A stretch of DNA of 64,000 nucleotides from the NCBI RefSeq assembly GCF_901933205.1, contig NC_044571.1, positions 75,269,689 through 75,333,688 of the forward strand, written 5' to 3'. The notes under the pieces were generated by a model that had not been told where the DNA came from, did not search any database, and saw only the letters and a list, made by a program, of their open reading frames with translations. Positions 12,037 through 25,000 of the stretch are shown one piece after another. The translations under genes and the position numbers were made by a program. This DNA is from Camarhynchus parvulus (Eukaryota; Chordata; Aves; Passeriformes; Thraupidae). Every line of letters starts with the position of its first letter. Within the stretch, counting starts at the first letter, position 1.

Positions 12037-15000
12037 ATGCAGATGAGTCTACCCTTGTGTATTCAGCAAATGCACCAGAGGATCCTTATTTTTGGCAAGC
12101 ACCATTTCACAATGCCACATATCACCATAACTTAATATTGTAATCATGAAAAGAAGAAATCTGCCACACAACACTTAAAATAAAGGGAAGCATTATTCTA
12201 TGGGAACAAGAGTTAACTGTGTAAATCCCATATAGAACAGGCTCTTTCTTCCCACACAGAAGACAGTAAGGAAAGTAGATTGCATAATTTTTATTTCTGT
12301 AATTGATAATTTGTAAGAATCACCTATATGTAGAAGATTTTAATTAAGTGGATCTTAACTGTTGTCCAACATTGGTGAATATTATTGACTTAATTACGCA
12401 CTATGGTTAATTCGTCAATTCATTGATTAGACTTTAGTTATCTTAGTCTGGAGAAATGAAATACTCAAATTTATTTAGTTTAATTACAGTTATGGAATTT
12501 TAAACCTATTTTGATAGATTTTGATTTTTTATTATTTTGCTATTAAACCTATAAAAAGGACAAGTTTTTGTGGTATTTTTTTATTCAAAATTGTAATAAG
12601 AATGACCAAAGCAAGAAAACAGAAGAGGCATCTAGACAATTTCTTCCTTACTATCATTTTGCTTCAAAGCCTCATACCCACATGTCAAAAATGAAAAGTT
12701 ATATCCTCAGATGAAGAAATCATGTCTGAATAATTAAGAATCAATATGAAATCACCTTGTTTACTACTTCAGTTTAAGAACAAAACATAGAAAGTGCAAA
12801 TATTCATGAGTGGATTCATCACAGTTAATTTATGTGGGCTAAAATTTAAATGTCAAATCGGAGTGACTAACTTTTATCAGCAGAGAGAAGTAAGAGCCTT
12901 TATACAGCATTTTAACTTATACTACGAAAGATATCTCATTTAGGCGAAGGTCTCTGTTCTAGAAGGTAGGTGTCATTGCCTCCATTAGCTGTCAAGGGAG
13001 GCCCACAATGAGTTCAGACCAGGTATTTAACTTTTATACAGAACCTGGGCTAGGTAGAGTTCATGCCTAATACAGATCATTCCTCACAATTTTTCAGCTT
13101 TTTTCAATCATGGAAGTTACCTTGAAATCTTAGAAGAGCAAATCTGTCCCATAAGCTTTAAGTATTTCTAGTTTCAGCCCCAGATCAGAATATTTAGAAA
13201 TTACATTCCTATTTCTGCTCAGTTATATATTACAATGAAAGTGCAAGGCACCTTAAAAGCCTTGTAGCATCAAGAAAAGTATTGAGAATTCTTAACGATC
13301 TTAAGATACTTAACCAAGCAGCATAAGAGATACCAGTTCAGAGAGAACTGAGAACTGACTGAAAGCAGAAATACCTGATCCTTGAGCTGAAGTGATGATT
13401 AAGACTTTGAGCATGGATATGGTGCAAACTTTACAGTGGACTTTTCCACATTGCAGGAAAGCCTCGGACCATCAACAAAGGGAAGAAAAAATTATTCACC
13501 ATGGCTGGTCTGGGTCATGATAAATGCGAGCATTCACAGGAGTCTCAGTGTGAGTGGTGCCCACTGCAATTGCTGAGTTCCCTTGCTTCTAAGCAAGAGG
13601 CTTTCCATGGCTTCTATGGTTTTAATGGGTTCCGTAATGAGCCACAAAATGCAAACCTCACTGCGCATCTGTAGCCAGCAGAAACTGGAAAACAGAATAA
13701 AAAAATCACCTAGATTTTTCTTTAAACTTTGGATTAGGAAAAATGTTCAGGTAGTTTCCTCTGGGCTGCTTTACTTGCAAGCAAATGAAAATTGATTATT
13801 AGCCAAATTGTTCTTGATATTCTATGAATAGCACTGTTCAGAGGCAGTTTCCTCAGGAAAAAAGTAACTTGCATTATTTCTTTTCTAGTAAGGAACTGTT
13901 TTCTTAATCTAAAACCCTAAGCAAAGCTTTTTCTATCTGCAAGTATTAACATGCTTATATACTGGTTCATGAAAAATTAGGGTCACATACCGAAGTCATG
14001 GAGGGAAAAAAGATCAAGTATTAATTAGTTGAAATGGCCAAAAATTTTGTAGTTCCTAAAGAGCAAAGAAAACTGTAGTATATACAAGCTGCATTAACTG
14101 TGGTCTCATGTTGGCAGAAATATAACTAATAGATTAATTTGCAAGCTAGAATACAAATTCATGGCAAGTGGAATTGCAGTCAGGAGCAACAACAGAGCAG
14201 TATTTCACTCTCTGACAGCCTATGCTAAATACGCTTTGCATTTTAATGCTGTTGCTACTTGCCTGCCTGTTCTTTCTTCTCTGTCAGGATGCAGGTAACT
14301 TTTCCAGACAAACAATACTGATAATGAAGGCTATGACCCACCATGAGTCATCTTAAAAAAGCTCTTGCAGACATTAAGATGAGATGCCAGAGCAGCTCAG
14401 ACCACAGCCTTTTCTTTTCTCATTTACCAATTCAAATCCATTTCTTTCCTGCAATGTTAAGCAGAGAGCAACTGCTCTCATCTTCATCTAGAGCCTGTGA
14501 ATAGTTACTCAAGACTGTGTGTAATCTGTCACTGATCCATCCAGGTAGCAGCAGTTCTGCCTGCACACCAAGCCACCTTGGGATGGACTGAATTTTACCC
14601 TTTAAAAAGACTTGAAAGCACTCAGATGGATGAAGGTGCAGAATCAATTTTATGTGCCTGTCAGAAAAGGCAAACCTTTTGTGTAGCATGTAGATCACCA
14701 GAAGTCCAGTATTTTTAGCATCTTTCACAGTACCTATGAAGTTCTTGGTGATGCTATTAGTTTGGGAAAATCATTATGGACATGAATGCTTTGAAATCCT
14801 GGAATATTCCTATAAGGCAGGGTTACTGTTACCTAGAAAGCATGCATGTCCCCCTTCCCTCCCACTGAATTTAACAAACATTTTGTTCCTCTGTTCCAAC
14901 TTTGCAAGACACATTTTACACCGAGGTAAGAGTCAAATCTTGTGGAGATTTCCTGCTGGGTCCAATTGCAGACGTCTCGGGAAGCAGGTATTTGTACAAA

Positions 15001-18000
15001 AGCTGCTACCTCATCTGATCTACAAACTCCTTCAAAGCTAAAATACAACTGTCTTTAACCTGGCTGTGACGCTCAAATTATGTGTGAATTCAGCACTGAA
15101 GAGAGAGCATAGCGCACTAGGAAGCTGAATTTGGTGATGCTAGAAGTAAATTAGTATTAAGAAAATGATAAGGCCAAAGCTTGACAATAATGAACATGTC
15201 AATTAAATGCCTGTTACTTGTTACCTTCCTAAGCTGAGTGATAGGCAGTTTACCCATTATTTTTAGCAACTTTTGTTGCACTATTTCGAAATCAGCTTCA
15301 GACCTTCTATAAGTTAAAATTCCAAGCACTGATTTTCTCATTCCCTTCCTCTGATAAGGCATTAAGAATTTCAGCAAACAAGCAAAAGAGTAGCAGAAGA
15401 CACTTAAAGACTGGAGGTGACATGGGGATTCTTGCATGAGAATAGATCAAAACAACACTTGAGCCAACCCTGCCTTTCCCTCTCCGCTTGCTAAAACTTA
15501 GGGATAACAACTTGTGCCTCCAGCACCTTTGCTTGGACCACAAATGCTGCAATCCCTCCTTCCCAATGTCCTCCCACAGCTGAGTCCTGATGCTTTTATT
15601 TCTTCCTCCTACCTTCAAAATACATCCTTCTGCTGCTGCAAAGTGCCATTTAAGCACAATACATGCAGGAGCCATGGGCTGAGCATAATCCATAAGCCAT
15701 CTCTATCCTCTGCCTAAGCAGTGTGTGAAGCTTGATCTGCACCTCCACAAGAAATGGTGCACTATTTTGTGGCAGAGAATCTGCAGTCTGTGATCACACT
15801 GGAGAGATTATCAAACTTTAACTGTCAATAAACACAGCTATTTTGAGGTTAATTTGCAACTGCAGAGTAGCTTGAGTTCCTGTGAGTATGTTCTGTGAAG
15901 GGTATTTAAAGAGAGTGGGTTTCTTCAAGGTTCTTTGCAGGCTTTGGCACAAATATAAAGGAGAGTATCTTCCAGAAAATAGCACTCCTAGAATAAAAAA
16001 TAAGATACAAAACAAATCCACAATAGATAAATCAATAAAGGTTAAAGAAAAAAGGAATAAATATGTAACCTGTGCAGCTAATTGCAATATATATTTTCCC
16101 TCTAATGGATGAACTTCCTATAGCTGTTTCTGAATGCGATGAGTGTGTGCATCTGAAAACATAATTTGTCCCTTAGGGTAATAGCTGTTGTATGAGGACA
16201 GAATCAGGCAGCACTCTGATTAGACATATTTCAAATTGTCCATGTTTGTGCCCATTAACAGCTGGAGGTAGAAGGCAGTCCTAATTAGAGAGAGTGTTGG
16301 AAGTTTTTAAAAATAGAAATTGGAGAACTTAATGGCTGACTGGATAAATTAGGAATTAAAATTGTGTTTTGTGCTGTCTACTTCTGAATAACCCATGCCA
16401 TGGGAAATAGTCTAAAAGAGCCTTGTAGAAGAGCAGACATTTAGACCATAATTAAGTACTAACTAGAGCAGATGTTCTTTTCCCTTCCCCCTTCCCTTCA
16501 TCAGCTCCAGTGAGATTTGGTCCCAAAAACTGAGATTCCCATAGATTTTAGCTGTGTCTCAAATTTTGATTCTTCTTCCTGCTTGGGATTCAGCTCAGAA
16601 ACAGCGCAGTGGTTATGGAGCTGGATCAGCTGACAAAAATGCAACCTCCTTCTTCCCCAAGATGTAAGTCAGAAAAAAGTTTTCTTAGAATACCAAGAAT
16701 CCAAAATGCAAAAAGGCAAACGTGACCTTAGAAAGAGAGAGGAAGAACTGCTAAATATTAATGAAGTTTTGTCTTCCTGTTTCCAGACACTTCTCTTTTA
16801 TATTTTCCTCCATTTACATACTCTAAAAAGTACTCTAAAATTCTATGGTCTATTTCCCACCTCAGAAAAAAAGTTAAAGTTAGAATGTTTCACTGATAGC
16901 ATTCTAATTAATTTCTTGATTACCTGCAGGCATCCTGCTTTGGGAGATACTCAGGCTTGACTGGTGATCTGAGCAATAAGACTTTCCAAAGTCAAGTATT
17001 GGTAATATCAGGGTAAAAGAAAAGTGCCTTTCCATCCATTTTAGAACAATCATTCTGTAAAAAATATGTCATGATTCAGGTAGATCAATGTGTATTTTCT
17101 CACATTTCACAGCAGGTGGGAATTTAGATATTTACTGAGAGATGAAACTGGAGGCTTAGTCTAAGATCTAAAGTAGATGGAGAGGGCGCAGCATGTAATT
17201 CTTCTGGGATACCAGGGATCAGCAGTGTCTTCAGTGCCAGTTAAGTTAATTTGGAGAAATGCAGTTGAAGCTCACAATCACACAGTACAACAGGATGCCT
17301 TCTACTAGTTCTGCCAGGAACAGGAGAGGATGAAAGTTCAGCTTTTCTTGGGATCAGATGTGCTGTACAAAAGAGAGAGAAAAGTCAACTTAGATTAAAC
17401 AGAAGCTGCCCCAACTGCTCTTACTGTCTCTAGAGAACTGTATTTCTTACACTTTGAAATTGCATAGTTTTCAGTCAGAATCTTTTCTTTCCCTACCACC
17501 ACCTTGCCCCCACCCAACCTGCTATGACCTAGGAGAAAAAATGGGAAATTTTTCCTGAAGTATTACTGGACAGATTGCTTAGCCCATGCAACTATCAAGT
17601 GAGCTGTGCCAGAGAGGACTGATGAGCTTGTAGGACAGTCAATTTGAATAGCTTACAGTAAAATGTTTAGGTTAGCCAGGGTTTTATAGACTGGCATTTT
17701 GAACAGCTTTGTACATTAGCAAAAAACTCTTTGCTTACAAGAATCTTAAGTTGCAGCCTTTGTGTTGTTATTGAGATGAGATTTAAATGCACTTTTATCA
17801 GACTTCCTTTGTAAATTTCAGAAAACACAAAAACCCATTTTTGTAATTTCCTATGTTAGGCAGCAGCTGTTTATATAAGTAGTCCAGTCAAGGATTATCT
17901 GGGAGGTATGTCATGCATTTTGAAATGTCACCCCTACATTCAATGATAGTAGTGACACACGGGCCCTAAGAAAGGAAACTTTCCGGCTCAATTTGTAATG

Positions 18001-20025
18001 GGGAGGAGGTTTGTGTCCCCCTTCCCAAACCACAATTTAAAGACCACGAGATGAAGTGCAGATGTGGCATAGATAGAAAAGCAAAAAAAGTTTCAAAGAC
18101 CTAGATGGGAAGTTTAAGATCTGTTTTGACTAAACCAGTAATATTAGAGATCTGGTACCATGTCTTACAGAGAAACAGAAAGTACTTCTCCAACGCTGCT
18201 TGGAGCAGGACCAGGAAGATTAACCTTTAGCAAAGCAGTTTAGAGTTAGAAGGTTTCTTTAATACTAGGCTAAGACTGGTAAACTGTAGAGAAGGCCAAC
18301 TAAAAATTATATAAGTTCCATTCTTTGGATTAAATAATAAAAAAGCCAAAACAAAGCAAACCCCAAACACCTACTAGAGATTATGGACGCATATTTTTAA
18401 TTCTTTTTGTAAACAAAGGTCCAAGGGCAAATTTTCTGCTGTCTTGTGAGCACCAGATGTGTGCCTGAGGTCTGATTTCTTTCAATGTCATTGCTGTCAA
18501 GTTTTGTGATTTAATATTTATCCTCACAAAAGAAGGAACAGTGGGACACACCAGAAGGTGTAGGAGATCCAGTCACCTTCTCAGATCTCTGGATAACCAT
18601 AACCATGGAAGAGGTGGCATCATTATGGGATGCAGGGGAAAAGCATTTGTAGGTTGTACATGAATTACAATAAATCAGTAGGAGACTTCAGAATTTAGCA
18701 TCAGATCTCAGGCACCTCCATTAAAAATGGTTCCTATCAGCTTGAATTTATTGTTGTGTCTCCTCCCTGGAATTTATTAGCAGCTCACTGTCTTGCTAGC
18801 CCCCATGATCATATCTCAGAGGCTCTGCAGTTTAGTGTTTTAATTTCAACTGAGCTATGCAATTATAGCAGAAGCTCAGATTTTGGTTAAAAGCATATAA
18901 AGCAAACTTCATCTGTTAAGACTGAAAATACAAATAAAGCAATTACAGAATTCAGAATACAAAGTAAAGTCCTGAGGATATTTGCTACCTTCTGGAACTT
19001 AAAATTTCAAAATCACCCATGAGCTTGGCACACTTGGGACTGGTGGTACTCTATCTATCTCTTAACTTGAAGTGTCAAACCTATTCTAAGCATCTGGCCA
19101 TGTTTTTCCTGAATTGCCAGGAGCTTGTAGCCACTGTCCTGCAGAGAATGATTCCTAAATTAAAATCTCCAGTTCTGCATAATGAAAATAGGACAGCACT
19201 GGAATCTATGGAACAAGATGGCAAGGCTTATAAACCTATTATTTAAGACTGTTATTCTTTGTGATTGATCATCTATTTACTTAATTAAATAGGCCTGCAG
19301 TCTTTAGATCACTTAACCTTACTGTGACACACTGTAGTGCCAACTTCCACGGCTTCCTCCAAGTAATAACCTCACTTGTTTAGCTATTCAAACAGCAGTG
19401 CTCTGTGTTTGTGGGATTCATCCCTGCCTTTGAGGCTTTACAGAAATTGCTGCCAGGCAGTGCTGTCAGAGCCAGGTGCCTTTCAAGCAGCTGCATCCAG
19501 GCTGACCTAAGTAAAGCACCCCTGGGATAGTCAGAATTATTTCCACGCAGTATGTACAGCCCAGGATCAGGCAAGGAGAGATTTTTAGAGGTATTAAAGA
19601 CCAGTCAGGAGTCTCAAAGTTTTCCCAGAGAAAATTCATAGATAATTAGATGTCTGGCAGAGACAGCAGCTGCTGAAAATCTTCTTCAGTACTATCTTAA
19701 ATTGTCTCCTTATTTTCCACTTAAGAAGTTCAAAGTATGGAAAAAGTCTGTTTCCTTGCGAGTCAAACTTAAGGTTCAACTGAAGCAACTTTTTATTACT
19801 CTCCATATGGGAATATTTGTTACTGTTTACTTCTAAAAATAAATACGCCCACCACAGTCTTTTTGAGAACAAGTACATAGAACAAATACACAAAAATGGC
19901 TAACATAATGAACTGCAGCATAAAGGAGATGTGTCCTGCTACTGACTTCTCCAGCCAGAGGTCAAGAGTACAAATGGAAAAAACTGAAGACTAAAGACTA
20001 GTCTGACCTGAAATGTGAATTGAAG

Positions 20026-20081
20026 TTTAGGTACAATAAGGAAGGACAGATTTTCTGGTTTAGGTACAATAAGGAAGGACA
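20026..20081. repeat. Short tandem duplication, period 33
   Basis: The 23 bases beginning 'tttaggtacaataaggaagg' occur identically at 20026-20048 and 20059-20081. The offset is 33 bases with unrelated spacer between, typical of a local replication-slippage duplication. Confidence 0.92.
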
Positions 20082-21544
20082 ATAAGATTTTCCTTGCTGG
20101 TGTGTAAGAACAAAATGAGCACCAGAAGTTGCCTGACATTGACAATTAAACCTAAACATTTTGAGGAATATCTACATTTGAATGTCCTTTCATGTTTTAA
20201 ACAACAAAAAGGGCCCTGATTGTTAGGAAGCAGCCTTTTTTTGTCAAGATCTATTTTTAATACGTAGGTTTATCACAAGTATAGATCACAAAGTACTCAA
20301 ACCTGGTATTTCTTGAGGTCTGAATAATAATATAAAAGCCATATTTTTTTCGAGCTGAAGCACAGAAGCCAAAAGTAAGCAGAAGCTTGGTGAATTGCCA
20401 CGGTAGTTTGCATCGGGCTGGTGGTCTTGCAGGACAGATCTGCTCCATTCCCACTACTCACAAGACACAATGTCTTCCTTCATCAAGGCTTCACTCCCTA
20501 GAGGGGAACTGTATTATTTACAACAACAATTTGTGTTACAATTATACTACTTTCCACACTGCTTTTCATGGGGTAGAACTTCCTGTAAGAATGACTGCAA
20601 TGAGTTTTGCTCTTGAACAGGGCATGTGTGTCATTTTGGCATAACCAAGGTGTAGCAGGGTCAAGCTGAGCTGTTTACCCTATGCCAAATATGTCAGGAA
20701 AGTTGGGGATCATTGTTGTAACTTTGTGACATCTCTGACTGAGCTATCAGGTAAATCAACTTTTCCTTAGTCTCATTACTGTGAAAGATTCCCTGAGTTA
20801 CTGAATAGCTATTGCTGATATCAGCACAAAAAATGGTATTTGGCTACTCTCAACCCCAGGAGTCCTGCAGAGTCTCAAACCTCTATGAATATGTATGCTG
20901 TGCTTCCTGGCTCTCCTTATGCATCACTGAGAGAAGTCCTGCAGGACCCTCTACCTGAAAAGTAATGAGCCTGCCACTGGCACTGGTTAGACCCACTGAC
21001 AGCAGCAGAAATTGGCTGAGCTGCTGAGATTTGGTGCCCACAGAAGCACCACCAGAAGGATTGAGCCTAGCCCAGCTCTGCCTGCATGGTCTGCAGCCAG
21101 GAAGGCACGTCTTTCCCTCAGCCTGAGCATAGGCCAAGGTGAAACTGAGACGTGGTAACACGGAAATGCAGACCCCAGAATCAGGTGTCTGCTTGGGATG
21201 CTTGCCCAACAGAGTCACCTGCTCCGTTACAGCAAGCAGTGAAGCAATCAGTACTGCAAGGGGGCCTCAGAGCTCTTCAACACATCCTTCCAAATTTCTT
21301 TGGACAAGAGTATCAGGTGTAAGTAAGCCTTGCTGGTGCACCCCTGTGATAACCTCTGCAGCTCAGCTATTGCCATGCAGTATGAACACAGCTTATGCCT
21401 TAAATTGCACAGCTCATTTAATGCCTAAACTATGAACAGAGGGCCCAATGGAGGAGCTTTGATGAAATAGGGTGCTTGCTAAAGGGACAGTTGACCTGTT
21501 AGCAAACTCAAAACTACTCAAACCAGCATGTGTGCAGTTCAGGG

Positions 21545-22004
21545 TGTTCTGGTTTAACCCCAGCTGGCAACTGAGCCCCACACAGATGGGGGAGAGAACC
21601 GGTGGGGCGGAGAACCAGAAGAAGAAAGCAGGAAAACTGTGGGTTGAAATGAAGATAGTTTAATAGGCAAGAGAAGCAAAGTAAGCCAAGGAATTAATTC
21701 ACAATTTTCCATGAGCAGGAGAGTGTTTAGCCACACCCAGGGAAACCAGGGCTTCATCACATGTAATGGTGACTTTGGAAGAAAAATTCTGTGACTGTGA
21801 ACATCCCCACTGCTTCCTTCTGCTTCCTCCAGCTTTATATGCTGAGCATGACAACCTATGGTATGGAATATCCCTTGGTCAGTTGTAGTCAGCTGTCCTA
21901 GCTGTGTCCCCTCCCAAATCCTTATGGACACCCACCCTCCTTGCTGGTGGGGTGGGGCTTGCTACTGTGAAAAAAAATTCACTTTATCCCAGACAAAAAC
22001 AGGA
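21545..22004 (-). mobile_element. Solo LTR A of an endogenous retrovirus (internally deleted)
   Basis: An LTR in minus orientation. Its plus-strand left end 'tgttctggtttaaccccagc' is the reverse complement of the LTR 3' end. Reading the minus strand one finds the shared U3 block (plus-strand 'ggtatggaatatcccttggt'), a TATA-type box (plus 'ctttatatgc', 21833-21842) and an ATTAAA polyadenylation-type signal (plus TTTAAT, 21659-21664). It shares these with LTRs B, D and E. Compared with them, about 100 bases of U3 are missing near 21960, where 'ggtggggctt' joins directly to 'gctactgtgaa'. No gag, pol or env lies beside it, so it is a solo LTR. It carries no coding capacity. The right boundary is uncertain by several bases. 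Confidence 0.9.
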
Positions 22005-25000
22005 GGAAGGTCATTCTTATCACAATCAAGGCAGTCATGCCCACGCCAACAAATCACCTAATTTGCTCAGACACCAGTTAATTTGTTACCTGAGGTGCCC
22101 TGACAAAGATGTAAACCTGAGTGACATTTTTTGGTGCTGCTCAGTCCATAGCTCCAAAGGTGCCAATTAAAGCAGACAGCAGAGCATTAAGAAGGTGCTG
22201 GTTTAGGCCAGTTGCACTGAGAATTGCTATTAGCTAATAAAGATTCTAAACGGCTGCTGAAAATGACTCGCCAACAAAATGCCAGAAAATTCTTGAAATT
22301 ACCATGTAAGTAATATGATGACCAGGACTTTTAACATTGCACACAAACACATATTTTACCTAGGTCTTTTGGGGTTCCTTTTTTCCAGTTAAATTTAGAT
22401 TCCATTATACCTCTGTATACATTTTAATGACTACATAGATTTTGTAACAGCATTCTCAGACTCATGAGATGGAGGTTAAACACACAAATTTTCTTCAACC
22501 AGCCACACTCTTAGAGCATGGAGAAGAAAAGGACATATTAGTTAACTTAATCCATTTTTCTGGCTGCTGCAAAATTGTTCCCTAAAGTGTATTTTGCAAT
22601 ACTTTGCTGAGACTACTTTTATTTTGCCAAAGAACTGGCCACTGCTACTCATGGGACATTTTACTGCAGCTTAATGAACTTTACAATTAGGAAGTATGTT
22701 TCCAGACAATCAGTCTTGCAAATTTTCTTGTTTTTTAAAAAATGTCTCTTTATAGCAAACCCCCATAACTAATTGAAAATGCTACCTAAATTATATATTA
22801 CGTAATATGAAAAGCATTCCAAACTTGATAAACAGTGTATTTCATCCTGCCACAAACTTGCCACAAATTACATTTTTCGTTTCAATGGCTGACCTATAAA
22901 AAAGATAAGAATCTACTCTTACCAGCAACTTTTTAGCAATTCTTTTGGCTAAGCAGGGACTGCATAAGTTTTTCAGATATGTCTGATGGCCACAAACTCA
23001 AAAAAACCCTATCAGGCACCTAAAGTAGCATTTAGGGAGAATGGACATAGGAAAACCCTAAACGGAAATCCTGAAACCTTCTGGCTCGGCTGCTGGGCAA
23101 ATCTGAAGCCACAGTCTTTGCAACCATATCTCTTCCAGCCTAAAATTTCTCTTCCCGCCCTAGGAAATCTAAAACTAGATCTGACAATTTAATTTCAGGT
23201 CTGATTTTTCTCAAAATTGAGGGGTGTTTGGATCTAGGATTTCAGTTTATGCTTATATGTAAAGCTTGAGTAAAGTTTTATACTTTGTCTATGTTTTTAC
23301 CAAGGAATTCAGTCCTGTATTTATTAAACTCTCACCTGCAGTTGCTTTGTCTCTTCTAACCTAGCATGCTAAAAGTGGTAGGTAAGCACAGAAGTAAATG
23401 GGAATAATCCCTTCCACTTTGGCAAAATTCATTGTAGGATATTGTTCAACAAGCCAGCAGTACAGGAAAAATAATACAAAATATTTCTGAATTAAAATAT
23501 ATAGCGATATACACACATATATATAAATATATGTGAAAAACCAAACCAAATTTAAAAAAAAACACTGATGCCTAGGAAAGGGAAATAAGAAAAACCCCAA
23601 AAAACCAAATGTCTGAGTCTTATGGCACCCTAGAGTCCTCATAAGTGCCGGTGCTGCTGCCCACTCTGATTAAAGGTTTTCCTTACTCCCGGATTGAGCA
23701 TCACATTTTTTCTCAAGCTTTTACTCTCATTTTATGTTCTTAGAAAAACGTGCTGTCAGACTAGAATTGCAAGATTACATTCAGGTAAGCTAAAATTCAC
23801 ATACTGTAAGAACACAGGCATTACAGAGCAGTTCCTCTTCACAAATTCGATGGCCTTTGTTACTTTTTAATTTACTCTATTTTCTCCCTGTGTCACTGTG
23901 ATAATACTCCCTTGGTATTTTTTCATCCTTTTTCCAAATTTGGAGAAAAATTCGCTCCTTGCTGACTTATCTGTAATTGATGGTTTAGTAGCACCATGGG
24001 CAAAGTGGCTCCTGCGTGTTTTTAAATCATTGCAGTAATTTATCTTGGGTACAGAGGTAAGTTTAACTCATCTGTGCTTTCAGGAGGAGATATTTTATCT
24101 CTGAAGTATTTACTTCCAAATCGTGCGTTTATACAACAGCAAATTTTTACATTGTTTCTTTAAAAACAGCTATCATAAGGTAAACAATGAAATAATACTT
24201 TTCTAATGCATTAAGTGCACACAAGACTTTGCATTCATGATGGGTTTTAGCTGGCTTTAACTTTTTTTTTCATGAAAACAGGATTTAAGCATGGGGTTTT
24301 CACATGGGACCACACCGGAGTCATGTGGAAGAGCCATGGAAGAATTGATGGCAACTGAATAAATGCATGCTGCAGAAATTCCAGCTGTGGAAATATCTTG
24401 AAGCTGGAGTCTGTTGGGCTGAAGAATTCAGAAGTTTGCACAGAATACAGAACTTTTCCCTGTTCATGACACAGCCTGAGGCAGGCAATGGAAGAGCCAG
24501 AGCCACAGATTTGTACATTAACATCTCTGGAAGCTGATCCCAAAGCATCAGTATCAAAGGCTTTCAGGGTCTATTAGCAGATACATCTTTCCACCTGAGT
24601 TGTGCTGGAGGGAAATTCAGGACCCCCTGCCCAGATGATTTTTGTGCAGATAGGGAGCAGCAGCCACTGAGGGTTTGCCCCACAGTGTACAGTGAAAAGC
24701 ACATTCATCCCCACCTTTTTTTTTTCTCTAGCTTGCCGCCTGTCTGAGCCAAACTTCTGTGTGTTTAAGATCTGTTAACCTCTGACAGAAATGAGAAAGG
24801 TTGGACAGAGAGCCTTCCTTTTTTCATTTTTGTAATAGTTATCCATAGATGGAGAAAAGAGATGTCAGTATGTGATATTGAGTCTTGCATGCTGGAAGTT
24901 TATCTGTACTTTTAGCTGAATCTAATAGCTCTGATAAAAGATGTAACCACTCTCCCCCGACCTTGCACTGTTTACATCCTTAGACCTTCACGGCTATAGC

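Larger units (their letters stand above)
9016..21544. other. Long unique block without genes or recognised transposons
   Basis: About 12.5 kb in which I see no CR1 tail, LTR end or credible coding frame. The longest frames (101 codons at 14736-15041 plus; 106 and 128 codons at 15117-15437 and 15307-15693 minus) overlap on both strands and match nothing. Visible structure: a TATG-rich stretch at about 9460-9485, the strong inverted repeat at 11975-12036, AT-rich low-complexity sequence at 11270-11600 and 12290-12560 with many TAATTA/ATTAAT words, and a 23-base direct repeat at 20026-20081. The low transposon load could mean functional constraint or only undetected, heavily decayed repeats. Confidence 0.6.

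Noticed and set aside
15307..15693. 128-codon minus frame
   Set aside because: Overlaps other frames on both strands, no recognisable domain, and no adjoining exon-like frame with splice sites.
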